Shown in pieces: positions 49,085 to 57,503 of a DNA stretch of 64,000 nt; positions within the stretch are counted from its first letter, which is position 1, and every line of letters starts with the position of its first letter. The notes beneath the pieces were generated by a model. That model was not told the DNA's origin. It did no database searches and worked only from the letters and a program-made list of their open reading frames with translations. The stretch lies in NCBI GenBank assembly GCA_903821365.1, contig CAIJKY010000005.1, positions 62,001 to 126,000 on the forward strand. Reading direction: 5' to 3'. The DNA comes from an uncultured bacterium. Its GTDB lineage: Bacteria; Patescibacteriota; Saccharimonadia; Saccharimonadales; Saccharimonadaceae. A program made the position numbers and the translations under genes.

Positions 49085-49672
49085 ATGGAGCTCTATCGTC
49101 CGGCGCAGTTCATTACCCTTGAAGACATGCCGCAGCAGCTGTTCTTGCTTCAGATGCGATGGCTGCGTGAAGACGAAGCTACGGTGCAGTCGGTCATCGA
49201 TCAGATTGCACGCGAAGAGCGCCGTCGCCATGTGGAACGTTCGGTTTTGCCGCAGCCTCCCATGAGTACGAATGTGCAGTGGGGACCGTATCAGTCCCTG
49301 GTCAGTGCCGTGCTCAGTTTCTACCAGGGTGCTCGTGATGACCGAATGGCTCCCAGTAAGCATACCGAGCTTGGCGATCAGCTGGGATGGGTGCTTGTCG
49401 ACCGTTGTACGTACGAGCTCTACGAGGCAATGGTCGACGGCATGCCTTTGTACTTCGTCGTCATGGTTCGGCTCTATCTCGCGGTTGTCGGCGAAGAAGA
49501 GGGCGATATTCTGGTGATGTCGCCGAAGGGCCAACTGCAGACACTGACGCTCCAGAACATCGGCTGGCTACATGGGATAGCGGCCGACGAAGTGTATGCG
49601 ACAACTGTGCGGCTGAGAATCGATGCCGGACTCTCGCCCGTGCCAACTCAGCGTTGGCGATACGAGCGGTAA
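49085..49672 (+). CDS. Unknown protein (GC-rich cassette)
   Basis: Not recognised; 195 residues, cytosolic, mostly helical. The first half is Arg/Glu-rich (RWLREDEATVQSVIDQIAREERRRHVE). A conserved-looking DQLGWVLVDRCTYELYEAMVDGMPLYFVVMVRLYLAVVG follows. Codon and GC style match the other isolated cassettes (3664, 4685, 10680, 25990, 27801, 41946) and not yaaA or rnhA. Shine-Dalgarno region TCGGAG lies 9 nt before the ATG, and a large GC-rich terminator follows. Confidence 0.65.
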   Translation: MELYRPAQFITLEDMPQQLFLLQMRWLREDEATVQSVIDQIAREERRRHVERSVLPQPPMSTNVQWGPYQSLVSAVLSFYQGARDDRMAPSKHTELGDQLGWVLVDRCTYELYEAMVDGMPLYFVVMVRLYLAVVGEEEGDILVMSPKGQLQTLTLQNIGWLHGIAADEVYATTVRLRIDAGLSPVPTQRWRYER

Positions 49673-49681
49673 GCCTTAACG

Positions 49682-49748
49682 CCCCACCGGGCGGATTCAG
49701 ACGTCTCTTCAATGGACGTCATGAAACCCCACAGCCGGTGGGGATTTT
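49682..49748 (+). terminator. Cruciform GC-rich terminator of the 49085 gene
   Basis: Outer stem CCCCACCGG (49682-49690) / CCGGTGGGG (49735-49743) enclosing an inner hairpin made of two GACGTC copies, followed by ATTTTC. Confidence 0.8.
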
Positions 49749-49769
49749 CATGCCCGCTTGGCAGTTGAA

Positions 49770-49778
49770 TGCTATGAT
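49770..49778 (+). promoter_or_regulatory. Extended -10 promoter of rnhA
   Basis: TG-C-TATGAT (hexamer 49773-49778); leader about 20 nt to ATG 49806. Confidence 0.5.
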
Positions 49779-49805
49779 AAATGCAGTAAAAAGGCACCAA
49801 ACAAC

Positions 49806-50240
49806 ATGATTACGTACTATACCGATGGCTCTGCCAGCCCAAATCCTGGACCAGGGGGCTTTTCGGTTATCAAAGAAATGCAGCCCGCAGTGCTTGGCAG
49901 TGAGCCGAATGGCGCCGAGACAACCAATATTCGTATGGAAGGCTTTGCAATTATCGCAGCGCTTAAAGACGCAGCGGGGGAGCCGTGCAAAATACACACC
50001 GACAGCGAGTTCTGGATTAATGTGATCACCAAATGGTCGCTCGCCTGGGAAAAAAATGGCTGGAAGAAAAAGGGCGGTGAAATTAAAAATCTTGATATTG
50101 TTCGCGAGGTCTGCCCATTATACCGCAGTAGCCAGGCCGAGCTTATCTGGGTGCGTGGTCACAACAACGATCCCGGCAACGAGCTCGCCGACCATTGGGC
50201 CAACGAAGCACGCAAACAGCATCTAGCGAAAGCCGTATAA
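49806..50240 (+). CDS. rnhA: Ribonuclease HI
   Basis: 144 residues; removes RNA from RNA-DNA hybrids. The acidic catalytic residues are present: Asp in YYTDGSASPNPGPGGF, Glu in RMEGFAIIAAL, Asp in HTDSEFWIN and a late Asp in HNNDPGNELADHWA. ATG 49806 gives the family start (MITYYTDGS); a frame from 49758 includes the leader and is rejected. It is followed at 3 nt by the NUDIX gene. Confidence 0.93.
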   Translation: MITYYTDGSASPNPGPGGFSVIKEMQPAVLGSEPNGAETTNIRMEGFAIIAALKDAAGEPCKIHTDSEFWINVITKWSLAWEKNGWKKKGGEIKNLDIVREVCPLYRSSQAELIWVRGHNNDPGNELADHWANEARKQHLAKAV

Positions 50241-50243
50241 GCC

Positions 50244-50768
50244 GTGGAAATCTCTAAAACAGCTCGTTTTTGTCCTGACTGTGGCGCAGCGGCTGTTCGT
50301 CAAAAACCTAATTTGTACGTCTGTGAGAATGGCCATAACAACTGGCTTGATGCCGTGCCTGGCGCGACAATCTATATTCTTAATCAAAAGAACGATGCAG
50401 TCTTATATGGCGTCCGTAGTATTGGTTTTAATGCTGGCAAGCTTAATGTTCCAGGTGGTTTTATTGATCTTGGCGAGACTGCCGAGCAAGCAGCGGTTCG
50501 TGAAGCCAAAGAAGAAATGGGCGTTGATATTGAACTTATTACTATTCTGCGTACCTATACCAGCGGCTACGAAGATCGTTGGGTGCTCAACGTAACATTT
50601 GTCGCACGTCACATTGCTGGTCAGCCGACACCAGCTGACGACATGAGCGGCGGCGACCCGCGTTGGATTCCGATTGATCGTTTGCCCGAGCTTGAGGAAT
50701 TGGCATGGCCATGGCAGTATAAGGCGCAGCGAGATCTTGTTATGTGGCACGCAAAGGCAAACGCATAA
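50244..50768 (+). CDS. NUDIX hydrolase with N-terminal zinc ribbon
   Basis: 174 residues. The N-terminal zinc ribbon has CPDCG and, 15 residues on, CENGHNNW. The Nudix box GFIDLGETAEQAAVREAKEEMG fits GX5EX7REUXEEXGU. The zinc ribbon plus NUDIX layout recalls NudC-type NAD/RNA-decapping enzymes, but the NADH signature is not evident. Start GTG 50244, 3 nt after rnhA. Confidence 0.9.
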   Translation: MEISKTARFCPDCGAAAVRQKPNLYVCENGHNNWLDAVPGATIYILNQKNDAVLYGVRSIGFNAGKLNVPGGFIDLGETAEQAAVREAKEEMGVDIELITILRTYTSGYEDRWVLNVTFVARHIAGQPTPADDMSGGDPRWIPIDRLPELEELAWPWQYKAQRDLVMWHAKANA

Positions 50769-50770
50769 TC

Positions 50771-51736
50771 ATGACACTACCAGGCGCTCGGGATTATCAT
50801 ATTGAACAGCGTGGTAGTGACGCAGGCAGTGCGATAGGTATCATTGCTGTTATCGTAGGTGCGGCTTTTGCAAGCTCTGTGCCTATCTTTGATCCCGGCA
50901 AAAGCCCTGTTGGTTTTATGGGGCTTATGGTCGGAGCGGCTTTTTTAGTAATTTTTCCACTATACAGCATGATAATGACGCGCCGTAAATGGCAAGAACG
51001 CCAGCTGTCATTCGCGCGGGTTGTTGCGAGTCTTGGTGCGAGCGCGACAGCTATTGCCAAGCCAGATGCAAAAGAAAGTGCTATCTCGCTAAAAATGCTC
51101 CCCGAGGATGAATTTCACTTTGAACGTGCTGTCCGGACACCAGCATGGACCTATTACGATTTTGTCTATGACCTCTATGCGCATACCAAATACGGTCGCC
51201 AAAAAGTTGGCGCCGGGTATTACGCTGTTATGTCGATACTGTTGCCACGTGAGCTGCCAAATATTTTATTTGACGCCGCCGCTGCTCGACACCGTCAGTT
51301 CCGATGGTTGATAGACAGCAGTCAACAGCTGAGCTTTGAGGGTGATTTTGACAAACATTTTACTGCTTACGCGCCAGACGGCTATCATGTCGATACACTT
51401 AGCTTTATAACACCAGAAGTTATGGAGGTCATGGTGCAGTATGCGCAATACGACATGGAGATTGCCGGCGACCGATTGTATCTGTATGATGCGCTCGAGT
51501 ACCCGGAAACTCAAATTCCAGCCATGGCAGCGGCTGGCGAAGCTATTACAAAAAAGCTGCTTAACAACATCCTCACGTACCGTGATGAGCGACTGGATGG
51601 CATGACGAATCGACAGTCTATTGCAGTTGCTGGGCAGACGCTCAATCGAAGTTTGGCCCCATACCTTATTGCCGCAGCGATTGTCATTGTGTCGGCGATT
51701 ATCTTTGTTATCATTGCCATTGTTAGCCCTGAGTAG
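50771..51736 (+). CDS. Unknown three-TM membrane protein
   Basis: Not recognised; 321 residues. TM helices lie near residues 18-40 (AIGIIAVIVGAAFASSVPIF) and 48-68 (GFMGLMVGAAFLVIFPLYSM), and a third at the C-terminus (YLIAAAIVIVSAIIFVIIAIV). The large middle part is a soluble domain with LSFEGDFDKHFTAYAPDGYHVDTL and PEVMEVMVQYAQYDMEIAGDRLYLYD, reminiscent of DUF3137-like domains. Begins 3 nt after the NUDIX stop, so rnhA, nudix and this gene form an operon. Confidence 0.7.
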   Translation: MTLPGARDYHIEQRGSDAGSAIGIIAVIVGAAFASSVPIFDPGKSPVGFMGLMVGAAFLVIFPLYSMIMTRRKWQERQLSFARVVASLGASATAIAKPDAKESAISLKMLPEDEFHFERAVRTPAWTYYDFVYDLYAHTKYGRQKVGAGYYAVMSILLPRELPNILFDAAAARHRQFRWLIDSSQQLSFEGDFDKHFTAYAPDGYHVDTLSFITPEVMEVMVQYAQYDMEIAGDRLYLYDALEYPETQIPAMAAAGEAITKKLLNNILTYRDERLDGMTNRQSIAVAGQTLNRSLAPYLIAAAIVIVSAIIFVIIAIVSPE

Positions 51737-51740
51737 GCTG

Positions 51741-51746
51741 TATACT
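51741..51746 (+). promoter_or_regulatory. -10 box of the flavodoxin-family gene
   Basis: TATACT, with a leader of about 28 nt holding Shine-Dalgarno AAGGAGG before ATG 51781. Confidence 0.5.
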
Positions 51747-51780
51747 GAAGAGTATTAGCAATTCAAGCGAAGGAGGGTCG

Positions 51781-52497
51781 ATGACTCATCAAGCGCCAGA
51801 CTACTCGGGTCTCAAAGCAATTTATTTCAACGGAACACTTAAAAAATCACCAGGGCTGAGCAATACTGATGGCCTTATCGATGCCAGTCGTAAGCTCATG
51901 GAAAAGTCTGGCGTAGCAACTGAGGTCATACGACTCATCGACCATGAGGTGGCTACAGGCGTGTACCCAGATATGACCAAACATGGCTGGGAGACTGACG
52001 AATGGCCAGAGTTATTTAAAAAGGTAGCCAGCGCTGACATCATTGTGATTGCAGGACCAATTTGGCTTGGTGATAATAGCTCAATGACAAAGAAGCTTAT
52101 CGAGCGACTATACGCCCTGTCTGGCGAGAGAAACGATAATGGTCAGTATATTTATTACGGCAAAGTCGGTGGCTGTCTCGTTGATGGCAATGAGGATGGG
52201 CTCAAACATTGCGCCATGAACATTCTATATAGCCTACAGCATATTGGCTGCGTCATTCCGCCACAAGCCGATGCTGGCTGGATCGGCGAAGTTGGTCCAG
52301 GTCCAAGCTATCTCGATAAAGGTTCTGGCGGTCCAGAGAATGACTTCACTAACCGTAACGTTACCTTTATGACATGGAACCTCATGCATATGGCTGCCAT
52401 GCTCCGTGCGGCTGGTGGCGTACCGTCGTACGGCAACCAGGCTAAGGCTTGGCTCGAAGGCGAGCGATTTGGCTACGAAAACCCGGAATACCGTTAG
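51781..52497 (+). CDS. Flavodoxin family NAD(P)H-dependent oxidoreductase
   Basis: 238 residues of the NADPH-dependent FMN reductase/flavodoxin-like fold. The FMN phosphate loop is at FNGTLKKSPGLSNTDGL, the second flavin segment is IAGPIWLGDNSSMTKKLIERL, and GGCLVDGNEDGLKHCAMNILYSLQHIGC is a typical third block. The substrate is unknown; such proteins often reduce quinones or nitro compounds. Overlaps the PsiE-like gene by 4 nt tail to tail. Confidence 0.88.
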   Translation: MTHQAPDYSGLKAIYFNGTLKKSPGLSNTDGLIDASRKLMEKSGVATEVIRLIDHEVATGVYPDMTKHGWETDEWPELFKKVASADIIVIAGPIWLGDNSSMTKKLIERLYALSGERNDNGQYIYYGKVGGCLVDGNEDGLKHCAMNILYSLQHIGCVIPPQADAGWIGEVGPGPSYLDKGSGGPENDFTNRNVTFMTWNLMHMAAMLRAAGGVPSYGNQAKAWLEGERFGYENPEYR

Positions 52498-52967
52498 TCT
52501 TTTGCAAGTTTGGGCTTGCGCGTACCATCATTAACATCACCGTCTGCAGTGTAGCGAATGGTGGTAATACGAACGCCAGCGATAACGGTCAGGATGATGC
52601 CGAGGCCGATCGCGTCTTCAAGACTCGCTTTCTTAAACCAAATAGTGACGACTTCATTAAGCATGATGATAAGTATGGTATCAACGATGTAGCGAACGTG
52701 AACGTGGCCATCCTTGAGATAGCCGAGCAGCGTTAAGGTGATTTCTACCAACGCGACGATAAAGACGATATCAAGCAACACTTGTTGCAAGATCTCGTTC
52801 AATGGCTGATGGATTGACGTAAAGAGGTCGTAGCCAGCTTTGACAACGCCGATCGCAAGCGCGCAAAAAATAATAACCAGCAGAACATTAAGCAGTACGC
52901 GAATGGCGGTTGCAAAAAAGGTACTCGAACGGCCAAACAGTTTCTCATAGGGGACTTTCACACGCAT
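52494..52967 (-). CDS. PsiE-like membrane protein
   Basis: 157 residues, four hydrophobic helices (about 21-45, 62-85, 92-112 and 122-140). It matches the PsiE (phosphate-starvation-inducible E) family (PF06146), seen in LLDIVFIVALVEITLTLLG, HVHVRYIVDTILIIMLNEVV and AGVRITTIRY. The E. coli gene responds to phosphate and CRP but its role is unknown. Divergent from the DUF4868 gene, 141 bp apart. Confidence 0.8.
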   Translation of the reverse strand: MRVKVPYEKLFGRSSTFFATAIRVLLNVLLVIIFCALAIGVVKAGYDLFTSIHQPLNEILQQVLLDIVFIVALVEITLTLLGYLKDGHVHVRYIVDTILIIMLNEVVTIWFKKASLEDAIGLGIILTVIAGVRITTIRYTADGDVNDGTRKPKLAKD

Positions 52968-53053
52968 AGAAATTTATTATATAACAAATTTATCGAAATG
53001 AAAAATCGCTGTCATATCAACATGATACTATTCATAAGCGTAAGTGAGTAGGC

Positions 53054-53059
53054 TATACT
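53054..53059 (+). promoter_or_regulatory. -10 box of the DUF4868 gene
   Basis: TATACT with a leader of about 43 nt ending in GGAAGGA before ATG 53109. Confidence 0.5.
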
Positions 53060-53108
53060 TGATGCAGCTATACCAACAAAAACCTAAAAGCGCTTGGAAG
53101 GAAACACC

Positions 53109-54062
53109 ATGCCAGAGGCAGAACAGACTGATATTTTTCTATGGGCCAATAATGTTGATAGTGTCAAAGATTTGCTGGATGTTGAATTGTATCTTTTTGA
53201 CAAACATTACGGTGTCTATACCGTCATGTACGACGATAAACTAAAACGCGATATTGGTGCGATGTTCTTAAAGCGGCTTCTCAAAGAAGTCCATGCTGGC
53301 GCCGCTCGGGGAATGGGTGTCCGAGAATATGAAGCGGTTGTCGGCGATGATGATTCACTACAACATACTGCTCTCGCACGCGTTGAGCAAGCGGCTGACG
53401 TTATCAATACCATTGAAGAAGCGGGTGCTGATATCGATCCGTTCGTGGCTGAGAATCACGAATTCAAAAACGTTAAAGGAATGCTTGCACGATTTTCTCA
53501 CAGTACACTCGCAAAGCCATTTTATATCGGTAAACTTGTCCCGCAATCGCAGGTACTCAAAGGTGACGCATGGGTGTTAGAGGGCAGGGGATTCAAGCAG
53601 TTTGAGTCCGACGCGGGGCTCAAAATGACACCTGATGCCCAAATTCTTATTACTGGTGAAGATATCTTTATTTTTAACGAAGCCAAATTCGAGAAAATGT
53701 TCAACTACAGTGCGAAATGGCAGAGTATTGCGCACCAAAAAGTAGCAGAGCTCGAAGCAATGTTTAAGCTGAGTTTCCCTGATGGCGTCGATCTACAAAG
53801 CATGCTCAAAAAGAAGAAAGCGTTAGTGAAGAAGCTGCAAAAAGTTGACCTGAGCGAGATTAAACAAGATGCGATCACCGATCACGCCGATGAGCTTAAC
53901 CTTGAGCTGATGCTTGACGATGTTGGCGCAATCATCATTATGGATGATAAAGATCTAACAAAATTTGTTAACTTGTTGAACGACGACTATGTTTCATCGC
54001 AGCGAACGGGCAAAGTATATGAAGCCAAGAATAAGAAACCGCTTGAGCCGGCAAAAAACTAG
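53109..54062 (+). CDS. DUF4868 (KwaB-like) protein
   Basis: 317 residues, cytosolic. The C-terminal two thirds resemble DUF4868, the domain of KwaB in the Kiwa anti-phage system, by the pattern KGDAWVLEGRGFKQFES, DAQILITGEDIFIFNEAKFEKMFNYSAKWQSIA and a late AIIIMDDKDLTKFVNLLNDDYVSS. Length matches KwaB (about 315). No KwaA gene (four-TM partner, normally adjacent on the same strand) is present. The nearest membrane gene is the divergent PsiE-like one. AAGGA precedes ATG 53109; TTG 53094 is rejected. Family assignment from memory, so moderate. Confidence 0.55.
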   Translation: MPEAEQTDIFLWANNVDSVKDLLDVELYLFDKHYGVYTVMYDDKLKRDIGAMFLKRLLKEVHAGAARGMGVREYEAVVGDDDSLQHTALARVEQAADVINTIEEAGADIDPFVAENHEFKNVKGMLARFSHSTLAKPFYIGKLVPQSQVLKGDAWVLEGRGFKQFESDAGLKMTPDAQILITGEDIFIFNEAKFEKMFNYSAKWQSIAHQKVAELEAMFKLSFPDGVDLQSMLKKKKALVKKLQKVDLSEIKQDAITDHADELNLELMLDDVGAIIIMDDKDLTKFVNLLNDDYVSSQRTGKVYEAKNKKPLEPAKN

Positions 54063-54107
54063 ATGCTCGTGATTGCAGTAGCGCGGCGACTGGTATAGGC
54101 TGACTCC

Positions 54108-55700
54108 ATGGATCAAGCGCTCGCTTTAGAAATAATGCTTTCGGGTCAAAGCGTCATGCTGACAGGCCCTGCTGGAAGTGGAAAGACGTATGTACTTAAC
54201 CAGTTTATTCGGCGTGCCAAAAAGCAAGGTAAGCATGTTGCAGTAACAGCCACGACAGGCCTTGCTGCCTCGCATCTTGGTGGGAGTACTATTCACGCAT
54301 GGAGTGGTATCGGTGTAAGCGATAGTTTGCACCCAAAGTTCGATGAGCATCTTTTGAAAGGTCGTCGTGACATCATCGAGGCGACCGATGTTCTGATAAT
54401 TGATGAGATCTCGATGCTCCATGATTATCGTCTTGATATGGTTGACGAGGTTGCGCGACGAGTCCGGCGCAGTGATGAGCCGTTTGGTGGCATACAAGTT
54501 ATCTTGTGCGGCGATTTTTTCCAGCTGCCACCAGTGAATCGCAACGATAGCCGCGTCGGCGGTTTTGTAGTTCACTCGGCCGTTTGGGAGCTGTTTGACC
54601 CAGTGATCTGTTATCTTGAAGAGCAGCATCGTCAAAATGATGATCTTTTCTTAGATATTCTCAATGCTCTGCGTGCCGGTGATGTCCGTCGCCGTCATGC
54701 CGAAGCATTACTTGCACGAGTTGGCCAAGCGCCAGCTCTTAACACTGCCGATATCACCGAACTGTATACAGTCAACGCCGACGTCGATCGCATTAATCAA
54801 GAGCGGCTTGAGTCGCTCGATACTGATGGCTATCGCTACACCATGACAACAACTGGCAAAGAGAGCTATGTCGAGACGCTTAAGCGGTCATGCCTTGCAC
54901 CTGAAGCACTGATACTAAAAATGGGCGCGCTTGTTATGTTTATAAAAAATAGTCCTGATCGACGATACATGAATGGGAGTATCGGTTCAGTGATCGGTTT
55001 TGAAGCAGGGACGAATCACCCAATTGTTCGTCTGCTTAACGGCAAGAAGGTGACAGCTGGCCTTGATACTTGGGAACTCCGTGATGGTGACAAAAAGCGC
55101 GCCAGCCTAAGTCAGATTCCACTTCGCCTTGCTTGGGCGATCACCGTACATAAAAGTCAAGGTATGACACTCGATGCTGCCAAAATTGATTTGCGCCGCG
55201 CATTTGTTGAAGGTATGGGGTATGTGGCATTATCACGCGTGCGCTCACTCGAGAATCTAAGCCTCGTCGGTATTAATCAAATGGCACTCCGTGTCAGTGA
55301 AGATGCGTTAACTATTGATGATCAGTTCAGAACTCGCGCTTCTTATGATAAAAAACGCTTCAGTCATCTAAAAGTGAAAGCCGAAGAGCGTGCCGAACGC
55401 GAACGCCAGGCGGCAGAGGCGACATCTGAGAACGGCGATGCAACTGAGGAGACGCCCGACATGGATGTTGACCCAGCTCTACTGGCCGCCTTACAGGCTT
55501 GGCGCACGGCACTTGCGACCGAGCAATCAAAGCCGCCCTACATTTTTGCCAGTAATAAGACGCTTGAGCATATCGCCGCGCGTCGCCCTGTTGATAAGCC
55601 AAGTTTGATGCGAGTTAACGGTTTGGGTCCAAAAAAAGTTGAGCTGTACGGCGACGCCCTGCTCGCTGTCGTCAAGCCGTTTCTTAAATCATCTGAGTAG
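54108..55700 (+). CDS. Pif1/RecD-like SF1B helicase with C-terminal HRDC domain
   Basis: 530 residues. The helicase core has Walker A LTGPAGSGKTYVLNQF, AVTATTGLAASHLGGSTIHAW (Pif1 motif Ia), Walker B VLIIDEISMLHDYRLDMVD, motif III CGDFFQLPPV, and motifs V/VI WAITVHKSQGMTLD and YVALSRVRSLENL. A charged linker (about 420-445) leads to an HRDC domain (about 455-525, ALQAWRTALATEQ, YIFASNKTLEHIAARRP, LMRVNGLGPKKVELYG). HRDC is typical of RecQ and RNase D and gives DNA-structure binding. Acts on forks, G-quadruplexes or R-loops. It starts 8 nt after a weak TGG-TATAGG box. Confidence 0.9.
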   Translation: MDQALALEIMLSGQSVMLTGPAGSGKTYVLNQFIRRAKKQGKHVAVTATTGLAASHLGGSTIHAWSGIGVSDSLHPKFDEHLLKGRRDIIEATDVLIIDEISMLHDYRLDMVDEVARRVRRSDEPFGGIQVILCGDFFQLPPVNRNDSRVGGFVVHSAVWELFDPVICYLEEQHRQNDDLFLDILNALRAGDVRRRHAEALLARVGQAPALNTADITELYTVNADVDRINQERLESLDTDGYRYTMTTTGKESYVETLKRSCLAPEALILKMGALVMFIKNSPDRRYMNGSIGSVIGFEAGTNHPIVRLLNGKKVTAGLDTWELRDGDKKRASLSQIPLRLAWAITVHKSQGMTLDAAKIDLRRAFVEGMGYVALSRVRSLENLSLVGINQMALRVSEDALTIDDQFRTRASYDKKRFSHLKVKAEERAERERQAAEATSENGDATEETPDMDVDPALLAALQAWRTALATEQSKPPYIFASNKTLEHIAARRPVDKPSLMRVNGLGPKKVELYGDALLAVVKPFLKSSE

Positions 55701-56652
55701 TAAAGCTGTGTAACTCAAGCGCATGCGCGAGCCGCTTACGACCAGCTGCATAATGCTTTGCAATAAGATAAACAAGGCTATGACTACGTTCTGCGCGGGC
55801 ACCATCTTGTAGGTAGAAGCCTTGGCTATCTTCAAGGTTCGTCAGGTAGTTGTCGAGCATCGACGGTGTTAGTGTCGCGACTCGCTTCGTAAGCAGCGCG
55901 GCCACGGTAAAAAGTTGACGTTGACGATTGTTGGTGTAAGGGAAGGGTGCTGCTGCGTGCAACGCTTGCTCAAATTGAGTGGCATAACGTAAAAAGCTGT
56001 TGCTATCGTCGAGTAGTGTGTCAAGCGCATTGTCGAAATGCTCAAAGTGATGGGCAGTATCACCAAGAAGTGACGACAAGCTGATTGCTTGCGTTACAAG
56101 ATACTGCTCAAGCGCTTGCCAGTGAGTGAGAACATTTGCATCGAGATCCTGTTTAGGTGCTAATGGCCAATTTGCAATTTTAGGAGCCAGTGCGCCGCTA
56201 TAATCAACGACTAAAGTTTGAGCAGCTGTTTTGGAAACGAATGTTTTGAGCTGGCGTCGCACGGTCGATGGGATGGCAATAAGATATAATGTTCTGCACG
56301 TTGCAGGTAATTCATCGGGTAGTGTATTGCTCACCCATAACGATGCGCTTGGCTGCTGGGCGGGTAGTCCTATGACGGCAGTTGCGCGTTGCATCCGCGT
56401 GATTGCAACAGTTAACTCTAGGATCGTGTTTGCATTCGTGCTAGCACTGCGTTGTTGTTGCAGGGCACTTGTTTGGCGCGTCCACTGTTTCTCGAGTTGT
56501 TTATGGGTATCGGCTGGGTCGCCTGTCAGAACGAATGCCTTGCTGTTCTGATATCGTTGCTCAAAGTGTCGCATCATGTCGGCGACAGCGCTATTCTGAT
56601 GGCTGTGACGATCCTCAAGGTAGTGGCGAGCGGCGGCGTTATGTGTAATCAT
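55684..56652 (-). CDS. Unknown helical protein
   Basis: Not recognised; 322 residues, no TM or signal peptide. Composition is rich in Ala, Gln, Leu and Thr, and it is largely helical (HKQLEKQWTRQTSALQQQRS, HHFEHFDNALDTLLDD). A central strand-rich part has RTLYLIAIPSTVRRQLKTFV and AAQTLVVDYSG. ATG 56652 is preferred; the frame can extend three codons to a TTG at 56661. Its 3' end overlaps the Pif1 gene by 17 nt tail to tail. Confidence 0.65.
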   Translation of the reverse strand: MITHNAAARHYLEDRHSHQNSAVADMMRHFEQRYQNSKAFVLTGDPADTHKQLEKQWTRQTSALQQQRSASTNANTILELTVAITRMQRATAVIGLPAQQPSASLWVSNTLPDELPATCRTLYLIAIPSTVRRQLKTFVSKTAAQTLVVDYSGALAPKIANWPLAPKQDLDANVLTHWQALEQYLVTQAISLSSLLGDTAHHFEHFDNALDTLLDDSNSFLRYATQFEQALHAAAPFPYTNNRQRQLFTVAALLTKRVATLTPSMLDNYLTNLEDSQGFYLQDGARAERSHSLVYLIAKHYAAGRKRLAHALELHSFTTQMI

Positions 56653-56683
56653 ATGATGCAAAACTCTTTTGGTTATTATCCAG

Positions 56684-56692
56684 ATGATAGCA
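56684..56692 (-). promoter_or_regulatory. Extended -10 promoter of the 55684 gene
   Basis: Minus strand TG-C-TATCAT (hexamer 56689-56684); leader about 24 nt to ATG 56652. Confidence 0.5.
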
Positions 56693-56788
56693 TATCGGAA
56701 GGTAATTACTGAGTATTTTGCTGTATTTAGTTATTTACAGTTAATCTTACGCTAGCAAATAATTAAATTATTAACGCAGCTGGCTTAA

Positions 56789-57454
56789 TTACAACAAATG
56801 ATGTTGTCTGAAGCTGTAATGATCTTTTTTGCTGACAATAATATGATCACGCAGCGGAATGCCAAGCATTTGGCCAGCGGCAACGAGCTGCTGAGTGAGC
56901 GTGATATCTTTTTGGCTTGGTTGTGCATCGCCGCTTGGATGATTATGGGCGATGATTACGCTTGCTGCACGGTCAACTATCGGGTCAGAAAACACCTCAC
57001 GCGGGTGCGCCAGCACGGCATCAAGCGTACCAATCGTAATGGTTCGTTGTGCTAATAAGCGCTGGCCACCATCGAGCGATAAACACACGCAGTGCTCTTG
57101 TTGCTTGCCGCGAATATCGCTGAGGCGCACCAGGACATCTTGCTGACTTGTTAATGGTTGCTCGTCTCGTAGTAAATAACGCTTTGCAAGCTCAAGAGCG
57201 GCCAATAGCTTAGCTGCCGTAGCCGTGCTGACGCCACGTAGGGAGGTAAGTTTTTCAATAGTTAAACTGTCGACGCCGCCCGCCATCATTTTTTGCACTT
57301 GGCGGGCAATATAGCTGACATCACTTGTTCGTGTGCCGCTGCCGATAATCGTTTCAAGAAGCTCAAAGTCTGATAAACTGGCGGGTCCTTTGCGCGTAAG
57401 CTTTTCGCGGGGGCGGTCGATAAGGGCTCGCTGACTGAGGCTTGGAGTGGACAT
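56789..57454 (-). CDS. radC: RadC family JAB-domain protein
   Basis: 221 residues. An N-terminal helix-hairpin-helix-like region (RPREKLTRKGPASLSDFELLETIIGSGT ... LTSLRGVSTATAAKLLAALELAK) is followed by the JAB/MPN metal motif: HPREVF, then HNHPSGDAQPSQKDITLTQQL. RadC is conserved but its role (DNA repair or natural transformation) is unsettled. ATG 57454 lies 6 nt from TG-T-TATACT, so it is leaderless; the longer frame to 57628 runs into the divergent gene and is rejected. Confidence 0.92.
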   Translation of the reverse strand: MSTPSLSQRALIDRPREKLTRKGPASLSDFELLETIIGSGTRTSDVSYIARQVQKMMAGGVDSLTIEKLTSLRGVSTATAAKLLAALELAKRYLLRDEQPLTSQQDVLVRLSDIRGKQQEHCVCLSLDGGQRLLAQRTITIGTLDAVLAHPREVFSDPIVDRAASVIIAHNHPSGDAQPSQKDITLTQQLVAAGQMLGIPLRDHIIVSKKDHYSFRQHHLL

Positions 57455-57460
57455 ATTCAA

Positions 57461-57494
57461 AGTATAACAGATACGACTTGCGCTGATGTATAAT
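57461..57494. promoter_or_regulatory. Divergent leaderless promoters of radC and the phosphatidyltransferase gene
   Basis: Minus strand TG-T-TATACT (hexamer 57466-57461, 6 nt to ATG 57454) and plus strand TATAAT (57489-57494, 9 nt to GTG 57504). Confidence 0.6.
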
Positions 57495-57503
57495 GAGACA
57501 TAC

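Noticed and set aside
57486-57503. ATG start for the CDP-alcohol transferase
   Set aside because: This ATG lies just upstream of and partly inside the TATAAT that should drive the gene; GTG 57504 fits the leaderless pattern.
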